A stretch of DNA of 55,266 nt from a bacterium. Lineage in GTDB: Bacteria > Elusimicrobiota > Elusimicrobia > Elusimicrobiales > UBA9959. The position numbers and the translations under genes were made by a program. Below are positions 34,995-43,412 of this stretch, in pieces. Numbering within the stretch: position 1 is the stretch's first letter; each line of letters begins with the position of its first letter. The stretch lies in assembly GCA_021812825.1 (NCBI GenBank), contig JAKAMO010000005.1, forward strand, positions 1 to 55,266, given 5' to 3'. The notes beneath the pieces are model-generated. The model saw only the letters and a program-made list of their open reading frames with translations, was not told the DNA's origin and searched no databases.

Positions 34995-37900
34995 CTACCT
35001 CTCCAGTGCCACCTTGAAGCTCTTCGAGCTCTTCTTGTCGCTGGTCTGGACGAAAGCTATGTACACGCCGCTGGCGGCCTTGTTGCCGCTGTCGTTCCTG
35101 CCGTCCCAGTGCGCCATGCCGTTGACGTCTGCCTTCAGGCCGCGCACCAGCTCTCCGAGGAACGTATAGATCTTCACTTTGGCGTACGGGGGCAGCCCCG
35201 CGAAGTTCATCACGCCGGTGGCCGAGTTGGGCCTGAACGGGTTAGGGTATATCTTCACCGCGCTCAGTCCTGCCGGCGGATTGCTCTGCATGATCTGGAA
35301 GGTCGACAGGTGCCAGGTCTGTCCTATGACCCTGTTGCGGGCCGTGTCGGATACGGAGGGCAGGGGGACCCAGACGCCGTTGTTCTCGTCGTATAGCGCC
35401 AGCACCAGCCTGGAGGCGTCTATGCCGGCCGGCAGGTCCGAAGGCCTGTACGGGAGAGTTATCGTTATGGCCCCCAGCACCAGCGTCGGAGGGAAATGGG
35501 CGAGCGTCAGGCCTATGCCGGTAGGCGTCAGGCTCGCTACGGCGGAGGCCGGGCCGGGCAGCGTGGAAGTGGAAGGGGTGAGCGTCAGTCGCGTGGAACT
35601 GCCGATGGCGCCCGGCGGTATCAGCACCGAGATCTCTCCGTAGGAGGTTTCAAGAGGAATAAGGGTGCCTTCCTGCGCCAGCGCGTTCGCGTTGGCGGAG
35701 AGCAGCGTCACGGTGGACCCCAGCGCGACGTAGCCGGTCTGCGCTCCTCCCTGTCCGCGGGACTGTATCCGTAGCCAATAGGTGGCGTCTATGGCCAGCT
35801 CCGTGAACGAGCAGGCCAGTCCCCGTACCAGGCAGCTGGAGCTTACCACCCCGAAATTCTCGTCGGTAGAGGAGATCTGGACGTAATAGACCGTGGAGGA
35901 GGAGTTGCCGTTGGGGCCCCAGTTCGCGGTAAAGCCGTCCGTCAGCATGCCCGTGAAGGTCCCTTCCTGGGAGAGCCTGTAGGCCGTGGCCGGCAGCGTC
36001 AATGCCGAGCCCAGCGGGACAGGCGGGTCCGTGGGCAGGCCGGCCAGGTTCAGGGCCGAGACACGCAGATAATAGCTGGTGTCCGACTGGAGGCCGTAGA
36101 ACGTGGCCGACAGGGAGAGCGTCGTGGAGGAATGCACGGTTCCAGAGAAATCGGAATTTGAGGAGACGTAGGCCGTATAGAAGGTTACGTCGGCCGGGTT
36201 AGCGCCGCGGCCCCAGTTAAGCGTGACCGAGCTCGCGCCTATGCCGGAGTAGGTCCCAGCGGTCGGGTCGTAGGCGCCGGTGGCGGTCGGGCTGAAATCC
36301 ACCGTGGTAGTCCTGCGTCCCAGGCGGTTGATGGCGGTAACGCGAGAATAATAGGTCGTATTGGGAATAAGCCCGGAGAAGGTGGCGGAGGAAAGCACCG
36401 TGGTGGAGGACGGCTGCGGGGAGCCGTAAGCCGGGTTGTCGGCCATCTCCACCAGGTAGCGCGTGTCGGCCGGGTTGGAATTCGCCGACCATCTCAGATT
36501 GAGCGTGAGCGAGGTGATGGAGAAGCCCTGCTCCACGGGAGCGTTGGCCATGGTAGCGGTGGCCGGCAGCATCGAGTAGTTGACCGAGCCCTCCATGTTC
36601 ACGGTGCCGACGCGGAAATAATAGCTGGTGTTAGGGGACAAGCCCTCTATCGCGAGGCGGTCCAGCTGTATGCGGGAGGTGGCGGAGGAGAAGGCGGCGG
36701 AGCCGAACGCCGGGTCGGTGCCCGCCTGCAGCACGTAGCCTTCCGCCGACGCGCTCTGAGGCGATCCCGCCAGCGGGGTCCAGGAGACGGTCACGCTGGA
36801 CTGGTATACCTCGGGATAGGCCAGGCCGCCCAGAGCCTGCGGCAGCGTCTGCCTGTAAGGAACGTCGGTGTTGGTGTAGATGGTAGTGCCGTTATAGAGC
36901 GCGCCTGCGCGGAAATAATAGGTGGTGTTGGGGTCCAGGCCGCTTATCACCAGTCCGGTGGCCGTGGCGCTCGGAGTGGCGGAGCTCGCCGCTATCGAGG
37001 TGAAGAAACGGTACACTGACGCCTCGGCCACGTGGCCTTCGGCGGCCGTCCCGGGCGTGAAGGAGATGGCCGCGCTGGAGCTCCATACGCTGCCCAGCGT
37101 CACGCCGGTGAGCTGGCCTGGGAAGCCGGTGGCCGTGGAAGGCAGCAGCGAATAGTTGGGCGTGCGTTCCCAGTTAAGCGTCGCCAGGCGCAGATAGTGC
37201 GTGGTGTTCGGGCGCAGACCGGTAAGGGTCAGCGTTCTGAGGCCGTCCTGATAGATATACGTCGAAGACGAATAGACGGCGGCGCCTGAGCCGAACGGCG
37301 CGCTGGAGCCTTCAAGCCGGTAGCCTTCGCAGGCGAAGGGCTGCGGCAAAGCCGGCAGCGGCGTGAAGCTCACCGTTATCAGCTGCGGATCGGCGTAGGC
37401 GGAGGTAAGCTCGGGGGACACGCCCAGCGCCAGGGTCACCGAAGACAGCGTCGCGCCGTAGTTGGGGACGCCTGCCTTGTTCAGCGAGCCCGCCCGGAAA
37501 TAATAGGTGGTGTTAGGATAGAGCGTGTTCAGCGAAAGAGTGCTCTGCTGCAGAGCGTAGGTGGCCGTGGATTCGTAAAGTCCGGCCGTGGAGAAGCCGT
37601 CGGTAGAGGCCTCCAGCCTGTACCCCATGGCCGCGCCGGCCGCCATCGCGGTCCAGCCCAGAGTGGCGCCGCCGTCGGTGAGGGAGATCCTGGAGAGGCC
37701 CTGCGGCGCCGCCGCCAGGGTGGTGAAGTTGCGCAGCTCCGAGAAGTTGGCCGTCCCGCCCCAGTTAAGCGAACCGACCTTGTAGTAATAGGTGGTGTTG
37801 CGCTGGAGGGAGGACGCGGAGGAGGAGGAGACCGTGTTGTCGTAAGTGGTCCAGTCCACGGCCAGCGACGAGAGCAGCGGGTCCGCAGAGACCTTCAGGC

Positions 37901-38627
37901 GGTAGCCTTCCGAGTACAGGGCCTGGCCCGGTCCGCCGTCCACCGGGGTCCAGGAGATGGTGGCGCTGGTCTCGTTGACGCCCTCGGCTATGCCGGAGAG
38001 CCCGAGCGCCAGGGTCGCCGTGGAGACAGGAGAGGTGAAAGAGGTCCTCGTGCCTCCGGAACCGAGCGCCCGCACCTTGAAATAATAGGTGGTATTCGCC
38101 TCGAGTCCGCCCAGAGTGACCGGCGGATAGCCGAGCAGCGCCAGGCCGGCCGAGGCGAAGGAGGCCGACTTGTCGTAAGCCAGCTCGTACTTGGTCCACT
38201 CGGGATTGCCGGCGGTATCCCAGCCGAGCCTGGCGGTAGCGGTAAAGGAGGAGTCCGCGGTGAAATAGGCCGGCATGGAGAAGATGGCGGAAGGGACCGC
38301 TACCCAGGTGGCGGTGGTGATCACCGGGGAGTAGAGGCTGTCCGGGTCGGCGGCCGTCTTGACCTTGAAATAGTAGGTGGTGTCCGGGGCCAGCAGGGGG
38401 TAGCCGGTGGCGGCGCCAGTGACGGAGCCGCTGGAAACGTAGCCTGAGAACGACGGGGATGTAGAGATGACGGCGATGTAGGGGGAGAAGCCCCCGCTCC
38501 AGGAGACGTTAACGCTGCCCGTGCTGACGGCCGTCAGCACGGGCGTCGGCGTTGCGGCCAGCGAGGGCACGACCGCCGCCAGCAGGCAGGCGGCGGCCGC
38601 TATCAGATGTCTGGCCCGGGAGAACAT
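34995..38627 (-). CDS. Giant secreted fibronectin type III repeat protein with FlgD-like C-terminus
   Basis: 1210 residues. Signal peptide (MFSRARHLIAAAACLLAAVV, Ala-rich), then about ten fibronectin III modules of ~95-100 residues, each ending in a variant of NTTYYFRVGxxN (e.g. GLEANTTYYFKVRALG, GLSPNTSYYFRVGTVN). Next a ZU5-like domain (ISVLIPPGAIGSSTRLTL), then a C-terminal domain starting VKIYPNPFRPN and containing VKIYTFLGELVRGLKAD and GNKAASGVYIAFVQT, the FlgD-Ig/type-IX-sorting type. It is probably a surface adhesin. The neighbouring PorV-like barrel suggests an export partner. On the minus strand a TTGAAT-16-TAGACT promoter ends 7 bases before the ATG, giving an almost leaderless mRNA with no Shine-Dalgarno. 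Confidence 0.85.
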   Translation of the reverse strand: MFSRARHLIAAAACLLAAVVPSLAATPTPVLTAVSTGSVNVSWSGGFSPYIAVISTSPSFSGYVSSGSVTGAATGYPLLAPDTTYYFKVKTAADPDSLYSPVITTATWVAVPSAIFSMPAYFTADSSFTATARLGWDTAGNPEWTKYELAYDKSASFASAGLALLGYPPVTLGGLEANTTYYFKVRALGSGGTRTSFTSPVSTATLALGLSGIAEGVNETSATISWTPVDGGPGQALYSEGYRLKVSADPLLSSLAVDWTTYDNTVSSSSASSLQRNTTYYYKVGSLNWGGTANFSELRNFTTLAAAPQGLSRISLTDGGATLGWTAMAAGAAMGYRLEASTDGFSTAGLYESTATYALQQSTLSLNTLYPNTTYYFRAGSLNKAGVPNYGATLSSVTLALGVSPELTSAYADPQLITVSFTPLPALPQPFACEGYRLEGSSAPFGSGAAVYSSSTYIYQDGLRTLTLTGLRPNTTHYLRLATLNWERTPNYSLLPSTATGFPGQLTGVTLGSVWSSSAAISFTPGTAAEGHVAEASVYRFFTSIAASSATPSATATGLVISGLDPNTTYYFRAGALYNGTTIYTNTDVPYRQTLPQALGGLAYPEVYQSSVTVSWTPLAGSPQSASAEGYVLQAGTDPAFGSAAFSSATSRIQLDRLAIEGLSPNTSYYFRVGTVNMEGSVNYSMLPATATMANAPVEQGFSITSLTLNLRWSANSNPADTRYLVEMADNPAYGSPQPSSTTVLSSATFSGLIPNTTYYSRVTAINRLGRRTTTVDFSPTATGAYDPTAGTYSGIGASSVTLNWGRGANPADVTFYTAYVSSNSDFSGTVHSSTTLSLSATFYGLQSDTSYYLRVSALNLAGLPTDPPVPLGSALTLPATAYRLSQEGTFTGMLTDGFTANWGPNGNSSSTVYYVQISSTDENFGVVSSSCLVRGLACSFTELAIDATYWLRIQSRGQGGAQTGYVALGSTVTLLSANANALAQEGTLIPLETSYGEISVLIPPGAIGSSTRLTLTPSTSTLPGPASAVASLTPTGIGLTLAHFPPTLVLGAITITLPYRPSDLPAGIDASRLVLALYDENNGVWVPLPSVSDTARNRVIGQTWHLSTFQIMQSNPPAGLSAVKIYPNPFRPNSATGVMNFAGLPPYAKVKIYTFLGELVRGLKADVNGMAHWDGRNDSGNKAASGVYIAFVQTSDKKSSKSFKVALER
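35750..38410 (-). repeat. Array of ~290-bp coding repeats (FN3 modules)
   Basis: The FN3 modules show at DNA level as recurring blocks near 38366, 38079, 37783, 37497, 37189, 36911, 36616, 36345 and 36069 (plus strand AATAATAGGTGGTGTT and variants), spaced ~270-310 bp. The repeats are diverged in sequence except this NTTYYF block, consistent with old internal duplication rather than recent expansion. Confidence 0.8.
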
Positions 38628-38634
38628 AGTATAT

Positions 38635-38662
38635 AGTCTAACAGAGCGTCTTTAAAATTCAA
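38635..38662 (-). promoter_or_regulatory. Predicted promoter of the FN3 giant
   Basis: On the minus strand TTGAAT (38657-38662), 16-base spacer, TAGACT (38635-38640) followed by ATA. The predicted start lies 1 base before the ATG. Confidence 0.55.
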
Positions 38663-38692
38663 TGACTAATATGTTACGAAAAACAGGTCCGT

Positions 38693-38720
38693 TTGCGCGG
38701 AACGCGATTTCTATTATATT
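38693..38720 (+). promoter_or_regulatory. Predicted promoter of the propeller protein-buk-ptb unit
   Basis: TTGCGC (38693-38698), 16-base spacer, TATATT (38715-38720) in an AT-rich tract. Confidence 0.5.
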
Positions 38721-38758
38721 ATAACTTTAAATCCAAACTCGACCTTCCGGAGTCAAGA

Positions 38759-39865
38759 ATGCGGTTCCTGGGAAAGACAGCGGGACGGGCGGCGGCCACA
38801 AAGGCGGCCTGCGTTGCCGCCGTCATCCTGGCTTTCTCCCCGCTCCAGTCCCCGGCGGAGGACTTGCCTCTCTTTTCCGTGTCCAGCGGCGCTCCGCTTC
38901 TCTCTCTTCTCCCCTCCACCGGGGCCGTGGTGGCCCAGGGAGGGAATTTCTCGGTCCAGCTGCCGGACGGGCGCTCGCTCTGGGTACTGAACAATGTCTG
39001 GACCGGGGAGATCAAGGAGGGCGGCGAGCCCAAGGCCTGGGGTCTGGTGGACGGCGCCGCCGCCTTCGTTCCCAGCACCTCCGCTGCCGCGCAGGCCGGC
39101 AACCTCTCCTGGATCTCCGACGAGAACGGCTGGCCGCTGCCGCTGCTCTCCGCGGGGATGGAGGAGTCGGGGCAGGTGCGCAAGTTCTGGCCGCGCTCGG
39201 CGGTCTGCGGTACGGCCGGCTGCGCCGTGTTCTACTCCATCATGAACAATTTCGGTCCCGAGCCGTACGACTGCTTTCGCGTAGGACAGGGCGTGGCGGT
39301 TTCCGCGGACCCGGCCGGGCCGTACGTGAAGTCGCGCGAAAGCGGGCGCTACAGCCTCTGGAACGACATAGAGCCGGCGTTCGGCTCCGCGGTGCTGGCC
39401 GACGAGGACGGCTGGGTCTACGTCTATGGCCGCGTGCTTTCCGCCCCGGGCGAATATTCGGTGCAGCTCGCCCGCGCGCGCCCCGGTGACCTTGCCTCCA
39501 GGGCGGCCTATTCCTACTACTCTCTCGAAGCCGACACGTCCGCCTGGACCTCTGACCTCGCCGAGGCCTCGGATATCATGAAGGACATGTCCGACGAGTT
39601 CTCCGTCTCGTACAACGATTTCCTTAAAGCCTATCTGGCGGTATATTCCTCTGCGCAGGATGGCGGGGCGATGGCGCGGCTGGCGCGCTATCCGTGGGGC
39701 CCATGGGGTGAGCCCTTCCGCCTGTTCTCCTGCGCGGCCGGGGACTACTGCTACGGCGCCAAGGAACAGCCGGGCCTGGCTGAAGAAGGGGGGAAACGGA
39801 TCTACCTTACGGCCGAGAAAAGGCACTCGCCGTACGTATACCGGGTAGATCTAAAACAGAGGTGA
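38759..39865 (+). CDS. Secreted propeller-like protein, possibly DUF4185-related
   Basis: 368 residues with an N-terminal export signal (AACVAAVILAFSPLQSPA). Repeating W/Y-rich blades such as GNLSWISDENGWPLPLLSAG, DEDGWVYVYGRVLSAPGEYS and KAYLAVYSSAQDGGAMARLA suggest a five-bladed beta-propeller like DUF4185 or glycosidase-like families. There are two Cys pairs (CGTAGC; CAAGDYC). I cannot assign activity. The start at 38759 follows CCGGAG and is preferred over 38693, which lies on the -35 element. The buk ATG comes 4 bases after its stop, so this secreted protein is co-transcribed with cytoplasmic butyrate enzymes, an odd pairing. Confidence 0.6.
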   Translation: MRFLGKTAGRAAATKAACVAAVILAFSPLQSPAEDLPLFSVSSGAPLLSLLPSTGAVVAQGGNFSVQLPDGRSLWVLNNVWTGEIKEGGEPKAWGLVDGAAAFVPSTSAAAQAGNLSWISDENGWPLPLLSAGMEESGQVRKFWPRSAVCGTAGCAVFYSIMNNFGPEPYDCFRVGQGVAVSADPAGPYVKSRESGRYSLWNDIEPAFGSAVLADEDGWVYVYGRVLSAPGEYSVQLARARPGDLASRAAYSYYSLEADTSAWTSDLAEASDIMKDMSDEFSVSYNDFLKAYLAVYSSAQDGGAMARLARYPWGPWGEPFRLFSCAAGDYCYGAKEQPGLAEEGGKRIYLTAEKRHSPYVYRVDLKQR

Positions 39866-39869
39866 GGGA

Positions 39870-41012
39870 ATGGAGGAATACAGCATAGTAGTGATCAACC
39901 CGGGCTCCACGTCCGACGAGGTCAGTTTCTTCAAGGGAGCCAGGGAGCTTTTCCATAAGACCGTGCGCTACAGCAGGTCGGACCTGCAGCCGTTCGAGAC
40001 GCGGAAGGTCTCGGCGCAGTACGAGATGCGGCGCGATATGGCGCTGGCGGCGCTCAAAGAACATGGCCTGGACACGGCCGAGGTGCATGCGGTCATAGGC
40101 CGGGGCGGGCTGCTCAGGCCTATCCCCGGCGGCGTCTACGAGGTGAACGACGCCATGACGGAGGACCTGAAGGCCGGGGAGAGGGGCGACCACCCTTCCA
40201 ACCTGGGCGGCCTGATAGCGCGAGAGCTGGCGGGCAGGTTCGGCTGCAAGGCCTTCATCGCCGACCCGGTGGTGGTGGACGAGCTGGAGCCGCTGGCCCG
40301 CTACTCCGGGATGCCGGAGAACCCGCGCCTGTCCCTGCTGCACGCGCTGAACCAGAAGCGCATAGGCCGCCATGCGGCCAGGCAGCTGGGCAAGCAGTAC
40401 TGGGAGTGCCGCCTCATCATAATGCACGGCGGCGGCGGCATCTCCATCGGAGCCCACAAGGACGGGCGCATCGTGGACGTCAACAACGCGCTGGACGGAG
40501 ACGGTCCGTTCACGCCGCAGCGCGCCGGAGGCGTGCCGGCGGGCGGGCTGGTGAAGATGTGCTTCAGCGGCAAGTACACGCAGGAGGAGATCAAACTGAA
40601 GCTCAAGGGCCGTGGCGGTCTGATAGCCTACACCGGTACCGCCGACTGCCAGGCGCTGGAGAAGTACATCCTTACGGGAGAGGTGGTGCCGGGATCGGGA
40701 ATTGACCCGGAAAAGCTCTCCCGCGAGAAGGCTAAGGAGGCCGTGCTCGCCATGGCCTACCAGATAGCCAAGGAGATAGGGGCCATGGCCGCCGTGCTGG
40801 AAGGCAAGGTGGACGCGATAGCGCTAACCGGCGGGCTGGCCTACGACAAGATCATCGTGCCGGAGATAAAGCGCAGGGTAGGGTGGATAGCGCAGGTCCT
40901 TTCGTATCCCGGCGGCGACGAAATGGCGGCCCTGAGGGCCGCGGCGGAGATCGCGCTGAGAACGCCTGCCTCCGTGAAAAAATACGAGGCTTCCGGCATA
41001 CCGGTGGCCTGA
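39870..41012 (+). CDS. buk: Butyrate kinase
   Basis: 380-residue acetate/butyrate kinase family enzyme converting butyryl phosphate and ADP to butyrate and ATP. It starts IVVINPGSTSDEVSFFKG (the conserved NPGSTS nucleotide loop), has HAVIGRGGLLRPIPGGVYEV, a C-terminal ATPase-fold segment RLIIMHGGGGISIGAHKDGR, and DGDGPFTPQRAGGVPAGGLV. It is slightly longer than typical (about 355). Its ribosome-binding GAGG overlaps the upstream stop. Phosphate butyryltransferase follows 14 bases on, so substrate-level ATP from butyryl-CoA (or another short-chain acyl-CoA) is likely. Confidence 0.93.
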   Translation: MEEYSIVVINPGSTSDEVSFFKGARELFHKTVRYSRSDLQPFETRKVSAQYEMRRDMALAALKEHGLDTAEVHAVIGRGGLLRPIPGGVYEVNDAMTEDLKAGERGDHPSNLGGLIARELAGRFGCKAFIADPVVVDELEPLARYSGMPENPRLSLLHALNQKRIGRHAARQLGKQYWECRLIIMHGGGGISIGAHKDGRIVDVNNALDGDGPFTPQRAGGVPAGGLVKMCFSGKYTQEEIKLKLKGRGGLIAYTGTADCQALEKYILTGEVVPGSGIDPEKLSREKAKEAVLAMAYQIAKEIGAMAAVLEGKVDAIALTGGLAYDKIIVPEIKRRVGWIAQVLSYPGGDEMAALRAAAEIALRTPASVKKYEASGIPVA

Positions 41013-41026
41013 CCGAGGGAGAGAGC

Positions 41027-41956
41027 ATGAAATTCAAGAACTTCGACGAACTTTTGGGACTGGTGCGGGGCAAGACGAACCGCATCGTGGTGCCGGGCGC
41101 CAACAATGACGAGGTCCTCACCGCCTGCAAGATGGGCGTGGACCACGGCATCATCTCCGGCGGCATACTGATAGGGCCGAGGGCGCAGGTGGAGGAAATG
41201 GCGAAGAGGGTGGGGCTCAAGCTAGCCATCTTCGAGATCATGGACCTGACGGACTACGCCGAGATCTGCAATAAGGCCGTTGACCTGGTGAAGGCCGGCA
41301 AGGGAGACTTCCTCGTGAAGGGCCTGGTGGACACCAAGTTCTACATGAAGGCGATACTCCGCAAGGAGATAGGGGCCGTGGCGGACGGCACGGTGCTGAG
41401 CCACTTCGTGCTGTTCGAGCTGTCCAATTACCACAAGCTCTTCGCGGTGACCGACGCGGCCATCATGATAACGCCGAACGTCGACCAGAAGGAGATGATC
41501 CTGAACAACGCGGTGGACATGATGCGCCAGCTGGGCGTGGAAAAGCCCAACGTCGCCGTGGTCTGCCCGGTCGAGAAGGTCAACGAGAAGATCCCCAGCA
41601 CGCTGGACGCCGCCGAGCTGGTGAAGCGCAACAAGGAGGGGAAGATAAAGAACTGCACGGTCGAGGGACCTTACGACGTCTATATCTCCTTCTCGAAGGA
41701 GCTGGCGGCCGAGAAGGGCATAAAGAACGCGCGGGTGCCGGGCGAGACCGACATAGCGCTGTTCCCCAGCCTGGATTCCGGCAACCCGGTATATAAGTGC
41801 CTGAGCTTCTTCGGCGCAGGCATGAAGTCGGCCACGCTGCTGGCCGGCTCCAATATACCGGTGATCCTGCCCTCGCGCACCGATTCGCCGATGACCAAGC
41901 TGCATTCGATCGCGCTCGCCTGCTTCCTCAAGGACCAGGCGAAGGTCGCGGCCTGA
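41027..41956 (+). CDS. ptb: Phosphate butyryltransferase (phosphotransbutyrylase)
   Basis: 309-residue enzyme that exchanges CoA for phosphate on butyryl-CoA, feeding butyrate kinase. It belongs to the phosphate acetyl/butyryl transferase family, seen in [31 protein letters not shown] text (here [20 protein letters not shown]), [20 protein letters not shown], and [20 protein letters not shown], with [20 protein letters not shown] at the end. The start at 41027 is chosen (GGGAGAGAGC upstream); the frame extends earlier inside buk but the homology begins here. The gene order buk-ptb is the reverse of the common ptb-buk. Confidence 0.92.
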   Translation: MKFKNFDELLGLVRGKTNRIVVPGANNDEVLTACKMGVDHGIISGGILIGPRAQVEEMAKRVGLKLAIFEIMDLTDYAEICNKAVDLVKAGKGDFLVKGLVDTKFYMKAILRKEIGAVADGTVLSHFVLFELSNYHKLFAVTDAAIMITPNVDQKEMILNNAVDMMRQLGVEKPNVAVVCPVEKVNEKIPSTLDAAELVKRNKEGKIKNCTVEGPYDVYISFSKELAAEKGIKNARVPGETDIALFPSLDSGNPVYKCLSFFGAGMKSATLLAGSNIPVILPSRTDSPMTKLHSIALACFLKDQAKVAA

Positions 41957-41973
41957 CGAACAAGGAGACTGCT

Positions 41974-42453
41974 ATGGCCTGGAACTTCCTGAAGAAGCTG
42001 ATAAAGAAAGAGGAGCAGGGTAAGCCCCACGCGCACGCCGCCGCGGAGCCGGCGGCGCGCCAGGAGGCGGCCCCCAGGCCGCCGGCCCCTCCCCCGGCCG
42101 CCGCGGCAAAGCCCGCCGCGCCGGCGAGGGAGAAGTCCCCGGCCGAGAAGACCGACGATGAGCTGGCCGCCGAACTGGACAAGATGTCGCCGCAGATCCT
42201 GGCGCAGGCCAGGGACCCGCAGATGCGCGCGCTGATCATCGGCATCTACCGCAAGATGCTGCTGGACAACGTGAACATCAACGACGACAGGGAAGTGAAG
42301 AAGTGGATGAAGAAGCATCCCGAGGTCCTGCAGGGCGGCGAGGCGGTGAAGGTGGAGACCGTCAGGCGCGAGGAGCCGAAAGTGGGCAGGAACGACCCCT
42401 GCACCTGCGGCTCCGGCAAGAAGTACAAGAAGTGCTGCGGCGCGGGCAAGTAG
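41974..42453 (+). CDS. SEC-C zinc-motif protein
   Basis: 159 residues ending in the SEC-C motif [14 protein letters not shown] (C-x-C-x8-C-C), a small zinc site also found at the end of SecA, which binds SecB and ribosomes. The N-terminus is basic and the stretch at ~20-50 is Ala/Pro-rich, probably a flexible linker; ~55-115 is helical ([20 protein letters not shown]). There is no catalytic domain. AAGGAG lies 8 bases before the ATG at 41974. It is the last gene of the buk-ptb unit before a strong terminator. A chaperone or ribosome-associated role is a guess. Confidence 0.8.
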   Translation: MAWNFLKKLIKKEEQGKPHAHAAAEPAARQEAAPRPPAPPPAAAAKPAAPAREKSPAEKTDDELAAELDKMSPQILAQARDPQMRALIIGIYRKMLLDNVNINDDREVKKWMKKHPEVLQGGEAVKVETVRREEPKVGRNDPCTCGSGKKYKKCCGAGK

Positions 42454-42463
42454 CGCTCGGCGG

Positions 42464-42506
42464 AAAAAAAGAAGGACCCCGGCCTGCAAGCCGGGGTCCT
42501 TCTTTC
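42464..42506. terminator. Rho-independent terminator
   Basis: A 16-bp stem (AAAGAAGGACCCCGGC with its complement, loop CTGCAA) followed by a T-rich tract between the convergent SEC-C gene and the 42523 gene. Confidence 0.9.
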
Positions 42507-42522
42507 TGGGAGCCTTAACGGC

Positions 42523-43323
42523 TCAATACCACTTTATCTCTTTGGTCTCCAGGGGAGTTATCTCGGGTATCTGCTTCGCCAGCTCGCGGTTCTCGGCGGT
42601 CAGGTCCCTGAAGCCGCCCAGGCCGTCCACGCCGTAGGTCCAGACGGCGCCGTCGGTGGAGAAGGGAGTGGACACTATGTAGTTCAGGTCGGACTGCAGG
42701 TAGGCCACCGGGTCGGCGCCGGGGGCCGCTATGTTCATCGGGTCCGACATGCGGACGTTGAGCGAGAATTTCCAGCCCCACTTGATGTTCATCGACAGCG
42801 GGCGGACGGTGAAGTTGGTGATGTAGTGGCCCTTGATGACATCGCGCTGGGCCATGCTGCTGATGGGATCGGAGCCCGGCTTGCCCTGCACCACCAGGTT
42901 CTGGCCGTTGTAGTAGTAGGAGACCGCGAACTTTATCTTAATGACGTCCACCTGCATCAGGTTGGTCACGGTGTAGGTGTAGACCGCTTCCCTCTTCTTC
43001 CAGCCGCTGAAATTGGCCCAGTTGAAGCTGAAGCCGGGGATAGCGCTGGCGTAGGAGCTGGAGAGGTTGGCGTCCGGCTTGCCGCTGTTGATCACGTTCC
43101 ACGCCTGTACGCCGCCGTTGACTATCGCCGCCGCGGGGCCAACGCGTTCGTTATCGGGCTTCATCGGGACGTTGACAGTGTCCGCTTCCGTAAGGTCTCT
43201 TTCCGTGACTTCGGAGGTGAGCCTCGTGAGGCCTGTCCTGAAATAATCATTGTCGGCCGCGCCGGCGGCTGCCAGCGGAGAAAGGGAAACGCAGAAGGCG
43301 GCTGCGAGGAAGAGGTTTTTCAC
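42523..43323 (-). CDS. Secreted protein, paralogue 1 of a tandem pair
   Basis: 266 residues with a signal peptide (KNLFLAAAFCVSLSPLAAA). No family recognised. The mature part has long beta strands and shares with its neighbour (43413-44177) the blocks AWNVINSGKPDANLSSSYAS, then AIPGFSFNWANFSGWKKREA, KGHYITNFTVRPLSMNIKWG and WKFSLNVRMSDPMNI. It ends in EIKWY (the other in VKWD). The start is GTG at 43323, with AGGAGA six bases upstream, rather than the longer frame to 43422. Each copy has its own promoter, so the pair is duplicated but separately controlled. Confidence 0.7.
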   Translation of the reverse strand: MKNLFLAAAFCVSLSPLAAAGAADNDYFRTGLTRLTSEVTERDLTEADTVNVPMKPDNERVGPAAAIVNGGVQAWNVINSGKPDANLSSSYASAIPGFSFNWANFSGWKKREAVYTYTVTNLMQVDVIKIKFAVSYYYNGQNLVVQGKPGSDPISSMAQRDVIKGHYITNFTVRPLSMNIKWGWKFSLNVRMSDPMNIAAPGADPVAYLQSDLNYIVSTPFSTDGAVWTYGVDGLGGFRDLTAENRELAKQIPEITPLETKEIKWY

Positions 43324-43354
43324 GGTTCGTCTCCTGAACTTAGGTCTTGTATAT

Positions 43355-43382
43355 AGTTTAACTTCTCCGGAAAATGCGGCAA
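43355..43382 (-). promoter_or_regulatory. Predicted promoter of paralogue 1
   Basis: On the minus strand TTGCCG (43377-43382), 16-base spacer, TAAACT (43355-43360) followed by ATATA; leader ~25 bases. It overlaps the end of paralogue 2. Confidence 0.55.
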
Positions 43383-43412
43383 GTGCCGCGGGGCCCAAGA
43401 CGGGCTGGGCCT

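Noticed and set aside
35750..38410. CRISPR-like appearance of regularly spaced AATAATAGGTGGTGTT blocks
   Set aside because: Spacing is ~290 bp, within one open frame, and the blocks encode the NTTYYF strand of FN3 modules.
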